In this document: positions 10,503-22,689 of the stretch, piece after piece
Layout: each line of letters opens with the position of its first letter
How positions within the stretch are numbered: the stretch's first letter is position 1
Source: Axinella damicornis
Lineage: Eukaryota; Porifera; Demospongiae; Axinellida; Axinellidae
NCBI GenBank assembly: GCA_963931865.1
Contig: OZ007513.1
Location: 13,157,894 to 13,221,893 of the forward strand
Direction of reading: 5' to 3'
Length of the DNA stretch: 64,000 nt
Notes under the pieces: model-generated
Told to the model about the DNA's origin: nothing
What the model saw: the letters and a program-made list of their open reading frames with translations, nothing else
Databases searched by the model: none
Program-made: the position numbers and the translations under genes

Positions 10503-10960
10503 CAAGTCCAGCTTCTCGCTCCCTTACGGCACAGAGAAACGGGCCAGCAACAGCACTGAGACATTGGTCACACATAATATTATGATGACAGCGACACAAT
10601 TAGCAGGAAACAGCAGGATGATCATAAAATATTGCGAGACAGAGATCGAATCAAGACATGTTACATGTTGTTGGAGGCTGATTGCTGGGAGTGTTGGAGA
10701 TGCATACATGTAGATAGCTTTGGACTGCTCTCCACTGCGATTGCATGAGCACCGTCCATTACGGACAGTTAATAGAATAATTTCGTGTTTGAACTTCCTG
10801 GAATACCATTCTTGGAAAAGGGGGTGTTCGAAATACTAGTGGGCTCAAATATCACTAGCTATGGCACAGAGCTTATGAGGGAAATCAGCGGCAACCAAAT
10901 TTTAGTGAAACGTAGAACATGCCACAATCGTAGCCTGTGGGTACACAAAATGCTGTGTGG
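10503..10960. other. No gene recognised
   Basis: No exon-like or RNA-like signal is visible. Short stretches around 10790-10850 resemble 10230-10310 (GGAATA...GGGGTATTCC-type text), hinting at a decayed direct repeat around the foldback element. Confidence 0.4.
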
Positions 10961-10965
10961 ATAAA

Positions 10966-11315
10966 TGTGACCCTCTAAGCATAAACCACCCATTCACCGC
11001 AAACGTTGAATTTACGTTACGTGGGTTCAAAGTTCAATGGCTAGGACTTCCCGTTCGCAACTCAAGATTATTGTACGCATACTTGCTTGCTATTGTTCGA
11101 TGGCTTCACAAACCGGAAGTCCTACGCGTTTGGAATTTATGAGCGTTACGTATGATCGAAATGACCTTGCATATGGTGAATGTTCAAGCGCGCCCATAAC
11201 TTTGCTCGCGTAAGTCCGATTGACAAAATAAAACTACCGTTGTGATCAGTAATAAACGTGCTCTCTATTTTGTCAAAAATGCGGTGAATGGGTGGTTTAT
11301 GCTTAGAGGGTCACA
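10966..11315. mobile_element. 350-bp TIR element (MITE)
   Basis: Near-perfect terminal inverted repeats of about 36 bp begin TGTGACCCTCTAAGCATAAA at 10966, with the exact complement ending at 11315. The interior has no coding capacity. The flanks are A-rich and no diagnostic target duplication could be assigned. Confidence 0.85.
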
Positions 11316-12625
11316 AATATACTGATGGTACATGTCTTCAAAATTGATGCAGAGATTCAGAACGCTTTTCCAACATTCATTTGCGGCACAGCTTCGCTGC
11401 GACCAGCGACGGAATGGTGACCATGACAAATGGCGCGCTACCGCTGCCTTGATGGTATTCCTAACACGCAGAAGTCTTCTGCGGTGTGAAAAACAAATTG
11501 GTAATTGCAACTTGACCAGACCCTCCCGTCCGTGTGGGTCTGGCCCCGCGAGACTAAGCTTGGAAAGGGACGTCTGGGCTTGAGCGAGGTGTGCATGCGC
11601 CTCGAAATGCATACCAGCAAGCACGTTGGCCGGAGTCTGGGGACGAGATTAGTTGCTAAGGCTCCGGGCAACTAGTGTTCAGCTTGATTCACCGTGAATA
11701 CACGCACTTCCCTGAAGGTGAAGGCAATAATCATTACAAGCACACCTCCCAATCTTTCCCTCCTATCCATCTAGTCTTTTGAACACTGGTGTTATCGATG
11801 GCTGCGCTCACACTGTGGGCATGAAACAATAACTATGGTTAGGTAGACTCGCAGCTTTGTGTGGATATGCACTCCGCGGTTGTGAGCGCGAGGCGGACGG
11901 CTCAGCGTTATTAAGGTTCCTCAGGGCCCAAAGTAAAAATAAGGGGGTTATCTGTTGATATCGAAAGCGTATGTATGTACAACAAACGTCTGCAAACGGC
12001 CAGAGTCTACCGTAGTAGTTAAATCGAAGCAGCTACAGTCAAGTTAGTAGACTGACATGACGCGTGCGAAGTACTTACGTGATAGCAGTTCACGTGTAGC
12101 AGCGCAATTGCACGGGGGAGATTGCACGCTGCGGTAACCTCCGTTCCTATTCGCGTAAGGTTGCCTCACAACCGCGTGGTCGACGCATACCGCAAATGGT
12201 CAAAGTGCACTCAATCCACCGACTTTCGCATATATACCAGGAATGCCGTTGTGCACCAGCGAAAGCTTGGTGCACAGAACAGCAAATCCCTACCTGCACA
12301 CTATTATACTGTGCTCACCAAACAGCCTCCGCTGAGAAGCTCTCTGCGCTAAGTCACAGCAGGTTCACGCACACGAAGGGATCTTAATTGATGCGTTCGC
12401 AGGAGCAAAAGGAGCAGTTGCAAACTGCGGCAACCAGCTGCGGCGGCCTATTTATAGACATGAACATCATGTGTATCTGTGTAGCAACTGAAGTGGGAAC
12501 CAAGAATGCCACGGCTGCAACCATTCCACGATCTGTGGTTTGTAATAGCTGTTCCCTCCCCCATGCGGCCCGCGCTCGCATACAGACGTATCATGCCGGT
12601 CAAATCACACCACCTCTTATGTAGC
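11316..12625. other. No gene recognised
   Basis: Scattered open frames on both strands lack recognisable motifs, and no convincing exon signals were seen. Confidence 0.4.
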
Positions 12626-12627
12626 TA

Positions 12628-13241
12628 CCGTATAGCGGGTTATTTTCGTGGGGTGCCAATATTCGTTATTTTCGTGACTCATCGACAAGTCACGCGAAAT
12701 TTTCCACCCACGAAATTTTCAACCCATAATCGCGCTGTGCAACATAGGTGCCGTCGTTCAAGTACACTGTACGGCTCTTCGTAGCTGTACCTGCGTGACT
12801 GCATCCCATTGACAGTGTCCTCGATTGACAGGATCCTCTATCACCAGCTGTCCGGACTCCCTAGCGTTGTGATCGATAGATGACTGGACCCCGGCGACTA
12901 AAAACGAGGCCAGTAACTTTCACCACAGCAAATCGATCAATACGGTTGCCATTCTCGCGTTAGCATGTTAGTTCTTCTCCAACACTGCCCTCCCACGTCT
13001 TTTACTGACGAACTAGCGTCGCATTCACGCTGTACAGTGAAGCGCATGAAGCGCAATGTCGTTGAAACTGTACTTCGGCCATCAAACTATACTACGTGCT
13101 AATACGTCATCCGCGCCGATAGCGCTAGCGCGAACGCGGGTACGGGTGCCACGAAAATTAGAACCACGAAAATTAATTCTGACGACCGTATCCTGCATTT
13201 CACGCGAAAATTTCCACCCACGAAAATAACCCGCTATACGG
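12628..13241. mobile_element. 614-bp TIR element with TA flanks
   Basis: Termini are CCGTATAGCGGGTTATTTTC at 12628 and its complement ending at 13241, each flanked by TA, as in Tc1/mariner-type insertions. Subterminal text (CACGAAAATT, GCGAAAATTTTCCACCCACG) is also repeated in inverted form. No transposase is encoded, so it is non-autonomous. Confidence 0.8.
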
Positions 13242-13357
13242 TATATCAAAATTACCTGGCTGGCACCCATGCATGAAGCAATTGAGGAAACACTGGAGAT
13301 TTCGTTGGAAGAGACAACAACCAGCTGAGAACGTAAAGCACCATGTACTTAATTTAA

Positions 13358-13563
13358 AAGCAGACGGCAAAGACCAGGTGTTGCATGTAAAAGCAGACGG
13401 CAAAGACCAGGTGTTGCATGTATTAAAAAGCAGACGGCAAAGACTAGCTAGGTGTTGCATGTAAAAGCAGACGGCAAAGACCAGGTGTTGCATGTATTAA
13501 AAAGCAGACGGCAAAGACCAGGTGTTGCATGTAAAAGCAGACGGCAAAGACCAGGTGTTGCTG
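13358..13563. repeat. Minisatellite with units of about 29-35 bp
   Basis: About six to seven tandem copies of a unit containing GCAGACGGCAAAGACCAGGT and GTTGCATGTA, alternating between forms with and without an extra TTAAA. Open frames on the minus strand across it are repeat artefacts. Confidence 0.88.
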
Positions 13564-13569
13564 TTTAAG

Positions 13570-15230
13570 GGCCCGCAAAATAAATGGGTTCAGATATACC
13601 TCGAACAGTTCGATTCTCACGGTCAGCGCTGTGATAGCATTTGACGTACTCCAGTCATCCATTGTTACTGGTTACTTAGTCAACTGGCACTCAATTTGCG
13701 TCTGGGAACTGTCCTGAATGCGTTGAGATGCTACGAGAGTAGTCTTGAGGGGCCAGACCAACACGGAAGACTACTAGCTACGAGAGCGCTTTCTGATGCC
13801 TTTGGGCATCACCTTCCGAAGTGCGCTGCGATCGTGGGCCTTAACACTGCCGCACGCCCCACTTCAATCGTGCAAATCGTAGGGACACTAGGAGCCCGTT
13901 AAACAGACAGGAACAATGGCTAGCTACAGCCACATCCGGTTGGAGTATATAATGAACAAAAGCATAACAAAAGGGGAGCTTATATTTAATTGATAACAGC
14001 ACTGAAATGTGGTGCAAGCATGGGGTCCACTGGTAAACGCCTCCAAACCAGCCAATTGGCTACAGAAACATCTGCATGGGATAGCTGTTGCCATGGTCAC
14101 AAATTGGAACTGTACTATAGCTTGATCCTATTCCCCAGAAGTCTAAGTAGTAGAGGACTGCACACAAAATAGCTATGCATGATCATAGCAACCACAAATA
14201 CTAATTGTTGGGTACATGTACAAGTTAATACAATTTGTCATAGAAGTATAAATGAAAACGGTATGCAGATATATATATAATATAAATGTACATCCCATTG
14301 AAGGTACAAACAGTGATAATATATAACCTATGTATGTATACCAACCTACAAAGTTTCAACTAAACTTGTTCGTCATCCCCAGGGTGAAAGAGTAAGGAAC
14401 TGCAAAGAACATTGCCATGCACTACTCAGACTCTGAACACGCCACCTGCAGTATAGTTGTAGTTGCTCCCAGGTCACACAAGATCTTCTGTGTCCTGGGA
14501 GGTCCAGTCAGCCTCCATCCCAGAGAAGGTGAGAAGTTTTTTATGCATTGTCCTAGTTGACTGTTAGCCTCATACCTGGGCCCACGTGCGGAACGTGGAA
14601 AAGGGCCTGGTGACACTTGACAAAATTCCCATATGTGCTGAGGTCAGCTGTCTTGATTTCGGGTACTGTAGACGAATCACATTTGTATTGATAAAGCTGC
14701 TGTTCTAGCCTCCAAGACTCACCTCTGGTTGCTCCTTGGCAAGGATGTTCCACTTGGCCATCACCAACAGCTACCAGCTCTGCCGCAAGAATAAGTCGCT
14801 TAGCTATATAGCTAATTATGCTGACTGAGCACATACAGAAAATTTGTCAAGTGCCACCAGGCCCTTCTCCACTTTCTGTGCATTGGCATGGGCACGAAGC
14901 TAGCTGAATCAGGGTTGTGCGACAATTGTTATACATGTCTGTCTCTTCTTGGTTGGCACAATAGCTTTGTTGCATGTTCACTGATCAAAGACAACTCATG
15001 AGATGTACATGTGTAGAGAGTTACACACTAGGACTCAAGACCTTGAGCACCATCAATGTCTGAAAGAGCATAATACTGCATTTATACAGTACGTCACAGA
15101 GTGGTGCAGTTACACTTGGTGAATTGGTGCTGGGTATACTTGATGCTCATGTATTCATAGTCCTAGCTGATTATGTACACACGTAGCTGATTATGAACTG
15201 ATATTGTTGTAAGAGGGACTTTTGCTGCAC
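13570..15230. other. No confident gene; possible exon-like stretches at about 14,450-14,830
   Basis: On the plus strand 14451-14527 is flanked by CAG and GTGAGA. On the minus strand 14710-14785 is flanked by CAG and GTGAGT. Neither translates into a recognised domain, and the two are on opposite strands. A short inverted repeat (CACCAGGCCCTT type, 14594-14620 and 14848-14875) suggests a decayed transposon instead. Confidence 0.3.
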
Positions 15231-15231
15231 A

Positions 15232-15407
15232 GAGTATGAGGATAGTTACCCAACATCAGGGGCTGGGCACTGACGGGCTCCACAGAGTAAGAGGATTGTT
15301 AGCCAACATCAGGGGCTGGGCACTGAGGCTCCACAGAGTAAGAGGATTGTTAGCAAACATCAGGGGCTGGGCACTGAGGCTCCACAGAGTAAGAGGATTG
15401 TAATCCA
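15232..15407. repeat. Tandem repeat, unit about 51 bp, three copies plus partial
   Basis: Units contain ACATCAGGGGCTGGGCACTG and CTCCACAGAGTAAGAGGATT; the first copy is the most diverged. No coding function is seen. Confidence 0.88.
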
Positions 15408-15409
15408 AC

Positions 15410-16340
15410 GTAAGTATGAGAAGGATGGTCAACCCTGCTATCCTCTACTTCAATAGACAACAAAGCCAATTGGAACTTTCCAAGTTCAAAGGTCACTCAT
15501 AGTACAGGTGTAGCTAAACTGGCACAATGCTGCTATCCTTTGTTGATAGTGACTCAGATAAGGTTGAAGAGGGGACTGACTCCAAGGAGGGAGGAACTAT
15601 GAGGCCAAAGACAACTAACTCCACTATCACATCCCTATATAGTTACCAATCAGCTGCTGTCAGTAGTTCCATGATGGGATATCTGGCGTGGAATCCAGCT
15701 AGAGCACCACACACGCCCAGCAACATGAAGGGTCATGCCCAGAGTCTCGCTCAGATCCTCGGCAGCAACAAGAAACATGAAGGGGGGGGGGGGGGTCTAC
15801 GAACAACAAACAAGAATAGACAGTCATGAGTAACAATAGTGTTGCAACCCAGATCCAGCAAGTACATGCAGATATAGTGTCACACACAAGACTCAAGTTC
15901 ACAACCATCCGCGCACGACAGCACTCACCTCCTGCCAAGTGCACCTAATGGGTACGGCTTCACCTACTTGGTTTCCCATTAGGTATGTGCAGTAATTAAA
16001 TTACTTCGCACAAGTAGCTCACGGGTATCTGCATCATACCTACCTCACATGCGCACTGCTGACCACATGCTTACAAGTATCTGCAGGAGCTAGTGTGGAG
16101 CTGAAATAAAGATGATTATGCTCACTGTTCGACTCCACATAGCCCTGCAAGCTCTGAAGGTCCCGCCCCACTTGCTTGTACCCTAAACAGATGTCAACTG
16201 CACTCAGTGTTCGACTCCATATGTAGCTGCTCGAGCTCTGCAAGCCCTGGAGGCACCGCATGCTCGCCCACTGATCTGAGTCTCAAGGTTGTAAATCTTG
16301 CACGTTGAGTCCTCGTGGCAAATAAACTCATTTGGCCGGC
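15410..16340. other. No gene recognised; G-run and a dispersed repeat
   Basis: A G-run lies at about 15782-15795. The stretch 16108-16335 is the inverted partner of 6388-6530, with part of it internally duplicated (two copies of GTTCGACTCCA). No coding signal is seen. Confidence 0.5.
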
Positions 16341-16351
16341 AGGAAACTTAA

Positions 16352-17100
16352 GGTGGCGGGCAAGCAATGATACGCGCGCGTGACCGCGCAATAATTGGAG
16401 GCGTGGTTCGAGCTCTGAATCACCGCTCTTGAACGCTCCAGCAGCAGTCATCCAAGATGCTGTGCCACCTTTCTTCTTCCAAGGCTGTTGGGCATCCACT
16501 GACAGCGTATCTAGTTGAGCGCTACGTTATTCGTACTTCGTACCGTGACAACGCCAGCTGCAAATCTCGGCGAAATACAGCACTGTTTTTTCTGTACGTC
16601 TCAAAAATCAGCTGAACGTATTTAGCTAAAATGCTCTTCGCAGGCAGCTCTTCCACTGGTTACTCGAGGGGGCTACGTTGTCATATGGCGTCGAACGAAC
16701 GTCTCATCGTGGTTTTTCCCCTGCAAGATGTACAAAAACAGGAAAATTGACCTCGCGATAACACTTTTAACTCCGTATCCGGCTAGTTCGGAAGCGTACT
16801 TACATAAACTCAACGTAGCCCCCTCCAGACCTGGCCTGTCTTGATCCTGAGAAAGAACAGCAGCAGTAGCTTGCGTGCAATGAAACTGAGACGTACAGAA
16901 AAATTATTAAATTCCATCATACTGAATAATTCGCTGTCTCCGTTGTTTGCTGCTCCAGAACATCCTGGCTTGGTACATAAGTAGCACTTACCATGAAGTG
17001 TTTGATTACCGCATTTGGTTTCCATTCATGGCTGAACTTGCAGGTTACAACATATGTTAGGTGACATGATTATTAATTCCAAAATCACTTGCCCGCCACC
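16352..17100. mobile_element. 749-bp TIR element flanked by TTAA
   Basis: Terminal inverted repeats GGTGGCGGGCAAG at 16352 and CTTGCCCGCCACC ending at 17100 are each bordered outside by TTAA, the target duplication of piggyBac-type transposons. The TIR is short and does not begin with the CCY typical of piggyBac, so the superfamily is tentative. No transposase is recognised inside. Confidence 0.6.
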
Positions 17101-17292
17101 TTAAGTGTATACTTTCACTATTCCTGAGCATGACAGCAACCATATGTACTTGTACCATAGTGCATGGTCATTTGAAAGCCACCGCCACAGTGGACAAATC
17201 CATGTACACTAAGTGGTGCCTTTGAAGCCAATAACCCAATATCAATATACAGTACATCCCGCTGGCCAGGGATACAACTAACTGATACTATG

Positions 17293-17568
17293 CTTAGGCT
17301 ATTCTAAGGTGAGTAACACTGTGTAGACATAGATACTGTGGTGTAGGCACTCACCGATCAGTGGCAGAGGTATCCGTGATACTTGACTGAGGCAGCGGTA
17401 AAGGCACGAGTCTTCGGCTAGACTAACAAAGCTAGCTCTTCGCTTTCTCGTGCACGCGATCGCTTGTATGCGCACGCGATCGCTTGTATGCGCACGCGGC
17501 CGGCCACGGGATATATGACCCGTTATTTCCCGCAAATACTGTAACCTGATTAGTTAGAATAGCCTAAG
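17293..17568. mobile_element. 276-bp element with 15-bp TIRs
   Basis: CTTAGGCTATTCTAA at 17293 and its exact complement ending at 17568. The interior holds two tandem 20-mers of GCGATCGCTTGTATGCGCAC at about 17452-17495. No target duplication was identified. Confidence 0.6.
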
Positions 17569-17998
17569 TAGAGATTTGTACCCTTCACACAGTTTTATGT
17601 TCATTTGTATGGCTGCAAGTGTTCCTGCATCACTTGTTTTTGGATCCACAGACAATACTGACAGACACAGCAATCACTCTACCCCTGCTGCACATGTGTG
17701 TGCATAAGTCAGAGGTTGGGGACCTTAGTGTGTGTCAGTAGTGCCCACACCAGTGTGCACTGGACCATTACTGGAATGGCTTGTACCCAGCCGCCCACAT
17801 ACCACAACCAAGAGTTGTGCATTAGGGCAGTGCCACACAACAAGCACACCTCGTCTGGACAGATGTCTAATTGGATACTTATGAATTCCACTTACAAGTG
17901 TGGCTAAGCATACCTAGGTTGCTATGATGATTTTGTAGCAAGTTGATGGTCCTAAGAACCCTACTAACCTTAAGAACTGTGAAAGGCTTCTGAGCCCA

Positions 17999-18056
17999 CT
18001 ACTTGGGCCTAAGGACCCACTGGTGGTACCACCAGTGGGTCCTTAGGCCCAAGTAG
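17999..18056. repeat. Perfect 58-bp palindrome
   Basis: Two 29-base arms, starting CTACTTGGGCCTAAGGACCC, meet with no spacer at GGTACC. It could extrude as a cruciform. It lies in otherwise unassigned sequence, followed by a C-run at 18130-18146. Confidence 0.92.
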
Positions 18057-19265
18057 TCAGCACCGGTACTGGGACCAGTTGACGACAGTTGCACTTGACG
18101 AGCAGTACATGTGCATTATTCCTGTCAAATGACCCCCCCCCCCCCTCCTCGCAAGGTATGATATCACAATTACCTTTAAACAAGAGAAAATGTAGCCTCG
18201 TTCCCAGGCTCCTCCCCAGCTTTAGGGTATAGCCTGTTTTTGTTTTTTTTTTCGAAATGTTCTGTGGGTGGGACTGAAGCATGTAAAGCAGACAGCATGC
18301 ACAGCATGCCTGCTCTTGGGGGGTCTGGGGGGCACCACCCACCAGCAAAATCCTGACCCTGTGATGACTAGACAACTATCCTGCAGGGCTTCAATTCTCA
18401 TGGTTTGGATATAGTGGTATGTAAGTGGAGAGGGGGAAGTCAGACACTGGATGGCATCAGTCAACTAAACTTGCAGAGATTTCAATGCAGACTAGGAGCC
18501 AGTTGCCATGAACAGAAGGTACCAAAATAATACTAAAAGTCAAAAGTGAGGTAGCACATTGACCAGCATAGCAACGTGATACCACAAACACTAAGACCAA
18601 AATTTAATTAATGCTGCATTCATATTGGCTGTCTTTCTTTGGCTCGCATTTTCAGTTCAATTCAGTTCAATTCAGTTCAGTTGATGAGTTGACCCAGGAA
18701 TACCAGATCTCCAATGCAGGTTTTCATACAGGTCCTAGGGCAATGGGGGATGGTGATGACATCATCATTGAACTCGCTCGAGTTAGCATTTCTCAAACTT
18801 GTTTTCAGGAAAGGCAAAGGGCACATTCCTCTTTAAGGCAAACCACAGAAAAACCAAAGGCTTTAGTGGGATTCACTCACTCTGCCACCGTATTTCATCG
18901 ATCCATTTCATCGATCCGTGTGATCCAGTAGTCTGGCTTTTACATCAGTCCGTCCTACATGTAGTGGGATAGGAGAGACAGGTGGGATATGATGCATGGG
19001 CTCAGTTGCATGGGAGAGTGGATTCCCATACAGTTCCACATGTCCTACATGATAGGACAGACATGGTGCAGTGGGATAGGATGGATAAGTAGGATACGGT
19101 GGGCTCAGGTTGGGAATTCCCATGGTCAGTCCCACCTGTCCGATGGTAAAAGGCCAATAGCGCACTATTAAAAACAGATGTGCATGGTTCCTAATAATCC
19201 AATTTAGGTTCTACTTAACTGCAGCCGTATGAACCACAGCGGTATGAAACGTTTCTGAATCATTG
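18057..19265. other. No gene recognised; fragment of the TAGCCTCG family
   Basis: At 18191 lies TAGCCTCGTTCCCAGGC, a terminal motif shared with the elements at 23571, 26735 and 30696, without a visible partner. Near 18657-18680 a short TTCAGTTCAA repeat is present. No coding signal is seen. Confidence 0.45.
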
Positions 19266-19267
19266 TC

Positions 19268-19620
19268 AACATGCATCAAGAGTGTATAATAATAAGAGAG
19301 CATCGAACTCGCTATAGGCTAACGTTGAATGTATGCGGAAAGTAACGTGACATCCAGCATGGTGCACGTGATCCACACCGACTCGACTATCCGTCAACTA
19401 TTGTACTCCCCGAGTTTACTTGCTGCACGCACGCCTTGATCGTCGAGTCAAAGAGGCTAGCTAGCTGTGGTACGGTAGCCATGGTGTCTATGTCAGGTAA
19501 GATTGTGTTTTTGACATTAGCACCATACCGGATGTCACGTTACTTTCCGCATACATTCAACGTTAGCCTATAGCAAGTTCGATACTCTCTTCTTATTATT
19601 ATACACTCTTGATGCATGTT
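19268..19620. mobile_element. Foldback element with arms of about 88 bp
   Basis: The left arm 19268-19355 (AACATGCATCAAGAGTGTAT...GTAACGTGACATCC) and right arm 19533-19620 are near-exact reverse complements, separated by about 177 bp. No coding capacity. High arm identity suggests a relatively young element. Confidence 0.85.
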
Positions 19621-20149
19621 ATTGAACTAGGAATACACATGTGCAGTGTCTGTGCCTAGTGCACACTCACAATCTGTAATAGTAGGCGTGGTTTCCTGTG
19701 GAGGTTGCGAAGGTCAGCGTGCGAAGTTTAGTTGTTCGGAGTTACATCTATCTTCAGTGTACAACCCATTATTGTGCCAAAGTGAAAATGGAGGGCACCT
19801 CACAAAAGGAGTTGAGCATATATAGTAGTCAGCACAATAGGAAGGTTTTACCAGCTGCACATGGGTCAAGTGTGGAGCAAATATAAAGTGGGTGTAGCCC
19901 AGCATAGTGCTATTCGCTAGAGGAGTAGTACATATACTTCAACAGTAGCTCCATGCCTCTTTGAAGTTCAGGTTGTTCATAACTGGCCAACAACGGTCTA
20001 ATCAGCCTAATCAAGAGTGAGTATACACTACTATGTTCATTGTAACATCAGGGCGGTCAGGGCTGGCCACAGAGGCTCTACAAGGTACCTATCAGCATTC
20101 CTGTCTCTGGCATAGGTAGTCAAAGCAAAAGTAGAGATAACAATGGCAC

Positions 20150-21216
20150 GCTATCCATATTATACTTCAATGCTCGTAGTCTTGTACCCAAACTAGACGA
20201 GCTCTCTGCTGTTATTGAAGCTCACAATCCTGACATTGTTTCCATTGTGGAATCATGGCTCTGTGCAGACATTTCTGACAGTGAACTGTACATCCCTGGA
20301 TACCAGATATTTCGCAAAGATCGTCATAGGCATGGTGGTGGTGTTCTTTTGTATATCAAAAGCATTTTCTCAGTTACAGTGTTGCCATCTCATCTAACCA
20401 ACTTGGAAATACTTCCCATAGTTATTCACCTTTCAAATATTTCTTTTTTTATTACAGTTTATTATCGCCCTCCAGACACTTCATCATATATTTTTGATAC
20501 TCTTTTCAGTTTTCTGGCATCTCTTTATATTCATCAGTTCTAATTTTGTATTAATAGGTGATTTTAATGTGAATATGAAACATCCATCTCATCCCTTGTA
20601 TCACAAGGTTTGTAGTTTAATGGACTTTTTCAGTTTAAACCAAGTGGTTACAGATTATACTCACACTTCACCTTGTGGCAACACTTCACTCATTGATTTG
20701 GCCCTTACATCATCACCTGCCCAGACAGTAACCTGTGACTCAATCCCTCCACTTGCCAACTCTGATCACAATGGGCTCGACCTCAATGTCAGTTTGAAAT
20801 CAAATATTCAACATGCACGTACTAACAGACGGACTGTATGGCGATATGCTCATGCGGATTTTTCAAAAGCCAATAGATTGATCTCAGAAATGGACTGGGA
20901 CTCACTTTACTGTGCAGACATTGACCAACACTGTATGCAATGGCAGAACATGTTCTCATCCATCATGGAACAATGTATTCCTAAAAAGGTTCTTCCACCG
21001 AAACGCCGTAACCGACCATGGCTTAACAAGTCAATAATACAGTCCATAAGAAGAAGAAATGCTGCTCATAAGAGAGCTAAAAACTCCAACTGCCCAACCT
21101 TAACAGCGCGGTATCGGCATATCCGGAACAAAGTGTCATCCAAACTTCGACAGGCTAAAAGGCGGTATTTTAGTAGCATCAACCCTTCCAACCCAAGCAA
21201 TTTTGGAAGTCTGTAA
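20150..21216 (+). pseudogene. APE-type endonuclease of LINE copy B (frameshifted)
   Basis: Apurinic-like endonuclease domain: FNARSLVPKLDEL, DIVSIVESWL, HRHGGGVLLYI, VYYRPPD, then after a frameshift near 20,500 LIGDFNVNM, NTSLIDLAL and LANSDHNGL. Family knowledge: the GDFN and SDH motifs carry catalytic residues of the nicking enzyme that starts target-primed reverse transcription. The protein runs on through NRPWLNKSI to RYFSSINPSNP, then shifts frame near 21190. It is not functional as it stands. Confidence 0.85.
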
Positions 21217-21264
21217 AGGCTCTTGGTAAACAGGAAACATCTGTTAATACACTTCTGCATAATG

Positions 21265-21783
21265 GGGCGTCTTTATTCACTGGACTGGACTGGACTGGAC
21301 TGGACTGGACTGGACTCACCCAAAAATCTCTAAAATGCCTTTTTCAGTGTAGGACAGAAGCTAAGCATACTTATTCATTCACTAAAGTTGCTTGCATAGC
21401 CTGCTTTCGTGTCTTTCTTCGAGTCGGTAGAAGTCAAAGGTCACGTGCATATTTAATAAGCTTCAATGAAAAGATTAGAAGAGCATTTGTATACTGCAGA
21501 AATCGAACTCCAGCCTTTTGCTGAAGCATAGAAAACAGAAATAAATATCCCTCTATCATCCACGACTAGACTGCAGCTCATTGCTGAAGCTCATTAAATA
21601 TGCACGTGACCTGTGACCTCTACCGACTCGAGCAAAGACGCGAAAGCAGGCTGTGCAAGCAACTTTAGTGACTGAATAAGTATGCTTAGCTTGTCCTACA
21701 CTGAAAAAGGCATTTTAGAGATTTTTGGGTGAGTCCAGTCCAGTCCAGTCCAGTCCACTCCAGTCCAGTGAATAAAGACGCCC
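21265..21783. mobile_element. 519-bp MITE with GGACT-array TIRs and 9-bp target duplication
   Basis: The element begins GGGCGTCTTTATTCACTGGA and continues as tandem GGACT pentamers; the right end is the complement (CCAGT array then GAATAAAGACGCCC). It is flanked by TGCATAATG at 21256-21264 and 21784-21792, a perfect 9-bp target duplication inside LINE copy B. A 9-bp duplication fits Mutator-like elements. The body is imperfectly palindromic and codes for nothing recognisable. Confidence 0.9.
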
Positions 21784-22176
21784 TGCATAATGGGACCCCA
21801 TGCCTTACAGATGAACATAAAGCTAATGCTCTGAATGAATTCTTTTCTAGCTGCTACAATGCATCCTCACAGCCACTCAATACCACCGCACTTGACTGTT
21901 TGCTAACTTGTGCACAGAAGAGGAGGTTTGTAAGATGCTACAGTCACTGATCTAAAGCAAATGGTCCGGATGGCATATCTGCAAGAATGCTGAAATCTAC
22001 TGCGAATGCAATTGCGCCCTCAATAACCAACCTGTTTAATCACTCCATAACTTGTGGTAGACCTCCGTCAAGCTGGAAAATGGCCTCAGTCGTTCCTATT
22101 CCTAAAAAGCAAAGAGCCAATTGTACTTCTGAGTCTCTGTACGCCATTCCTAGTACTCAAACGTTATTTACATTAA

Positions 22177-22683
22177 CCCTTTACCATGCACCCACAGATG
22201 ATAGAGGTCAGTTTTTTAGCTTGTAATCTACTTAAACATACCGTAGATAAGGTTCCCATTGGTTTGCACGCTCAAAACTTCACACAGAACTGCACACAGT
22301 CATGCTTTCCACATTCGTGATTCAGACCACACCCACTCGTTAACGAGTACGCGATCAAGATGCTCGGGCGACGGTAACTCGCTCTAGCAGAAAAATCAGC
22401 CTTGAACACCGGAATTCGAGGCTCTGCAAGGTGAGACCACTGTTTTCTAGGCCCATCTATGCTTAAAACCCTAGAAATGGCCTACCCGGCTCCAACCAAG
22501 GGCTGTTCAAAGCTGAGCCCAGACATGGCCATGCTGTTTGCACCCTTCGGGTGCACCCACCCACCTCCCCCTGCCCCGCCCTTTCTGCTGGCGCAGAGCC
22601 TATCTCCCAAGGAGATTGCCGGATGTGATATCATGAAGCTGAAAGTCTCATGATGCCATATGACATCATTGGGTGGGAAAGGG
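22177..22683. mobile_element. 507-bp piggyBac-like MITE (TTAA flanks)
   Basis: TTAA at 22173-22176 and 22684-22687 borders termini CCCTTTACCATGCACCC and GGGTGGGAAAGGG. TTAA target duplication with CCCTTT-type ends is the signature of piggyBac transposons. No transposase is present. A second, partial and inverted copy starts with TTAACCCTTTATTATG at 36685. Confidence 0.8.
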
Positions 22684-22689
22684 TTAATT

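Larger units (their letters stand above)
20030..22130 (+). mobile_element. LINE copy B: endonuclease and start of RT, 3'-truncated
   Basis: A CR1/L2/Jockey-like element on the plus strand. The endonuclease is readable from about 20150 (LSILYFNARSLVPKLDE) to about 20800, followed by the linker and RT start (LNKSIIQSIRRRNAAHKRAK). After the inserted MITE at 21265-21783 the RT resumes (DEHKANALNEFF, then SKANGPDGISARMLK) and breaks off near 22120 in the VVPIPKK motif. The palm, the YADD motif and the 3' end are missing. A related 5' fragment (CACAGAGGCTCTACAAGGTA) recurs near 23070. Confidence 0.85.

Noticed and set aside
14422..14834. Two exon-like stretches with GT/AG borders
   Set aside because: They lie on opposite strands, have no recognised domain, and are surrounded by an inverted repeat that suggests a decayed transposon.
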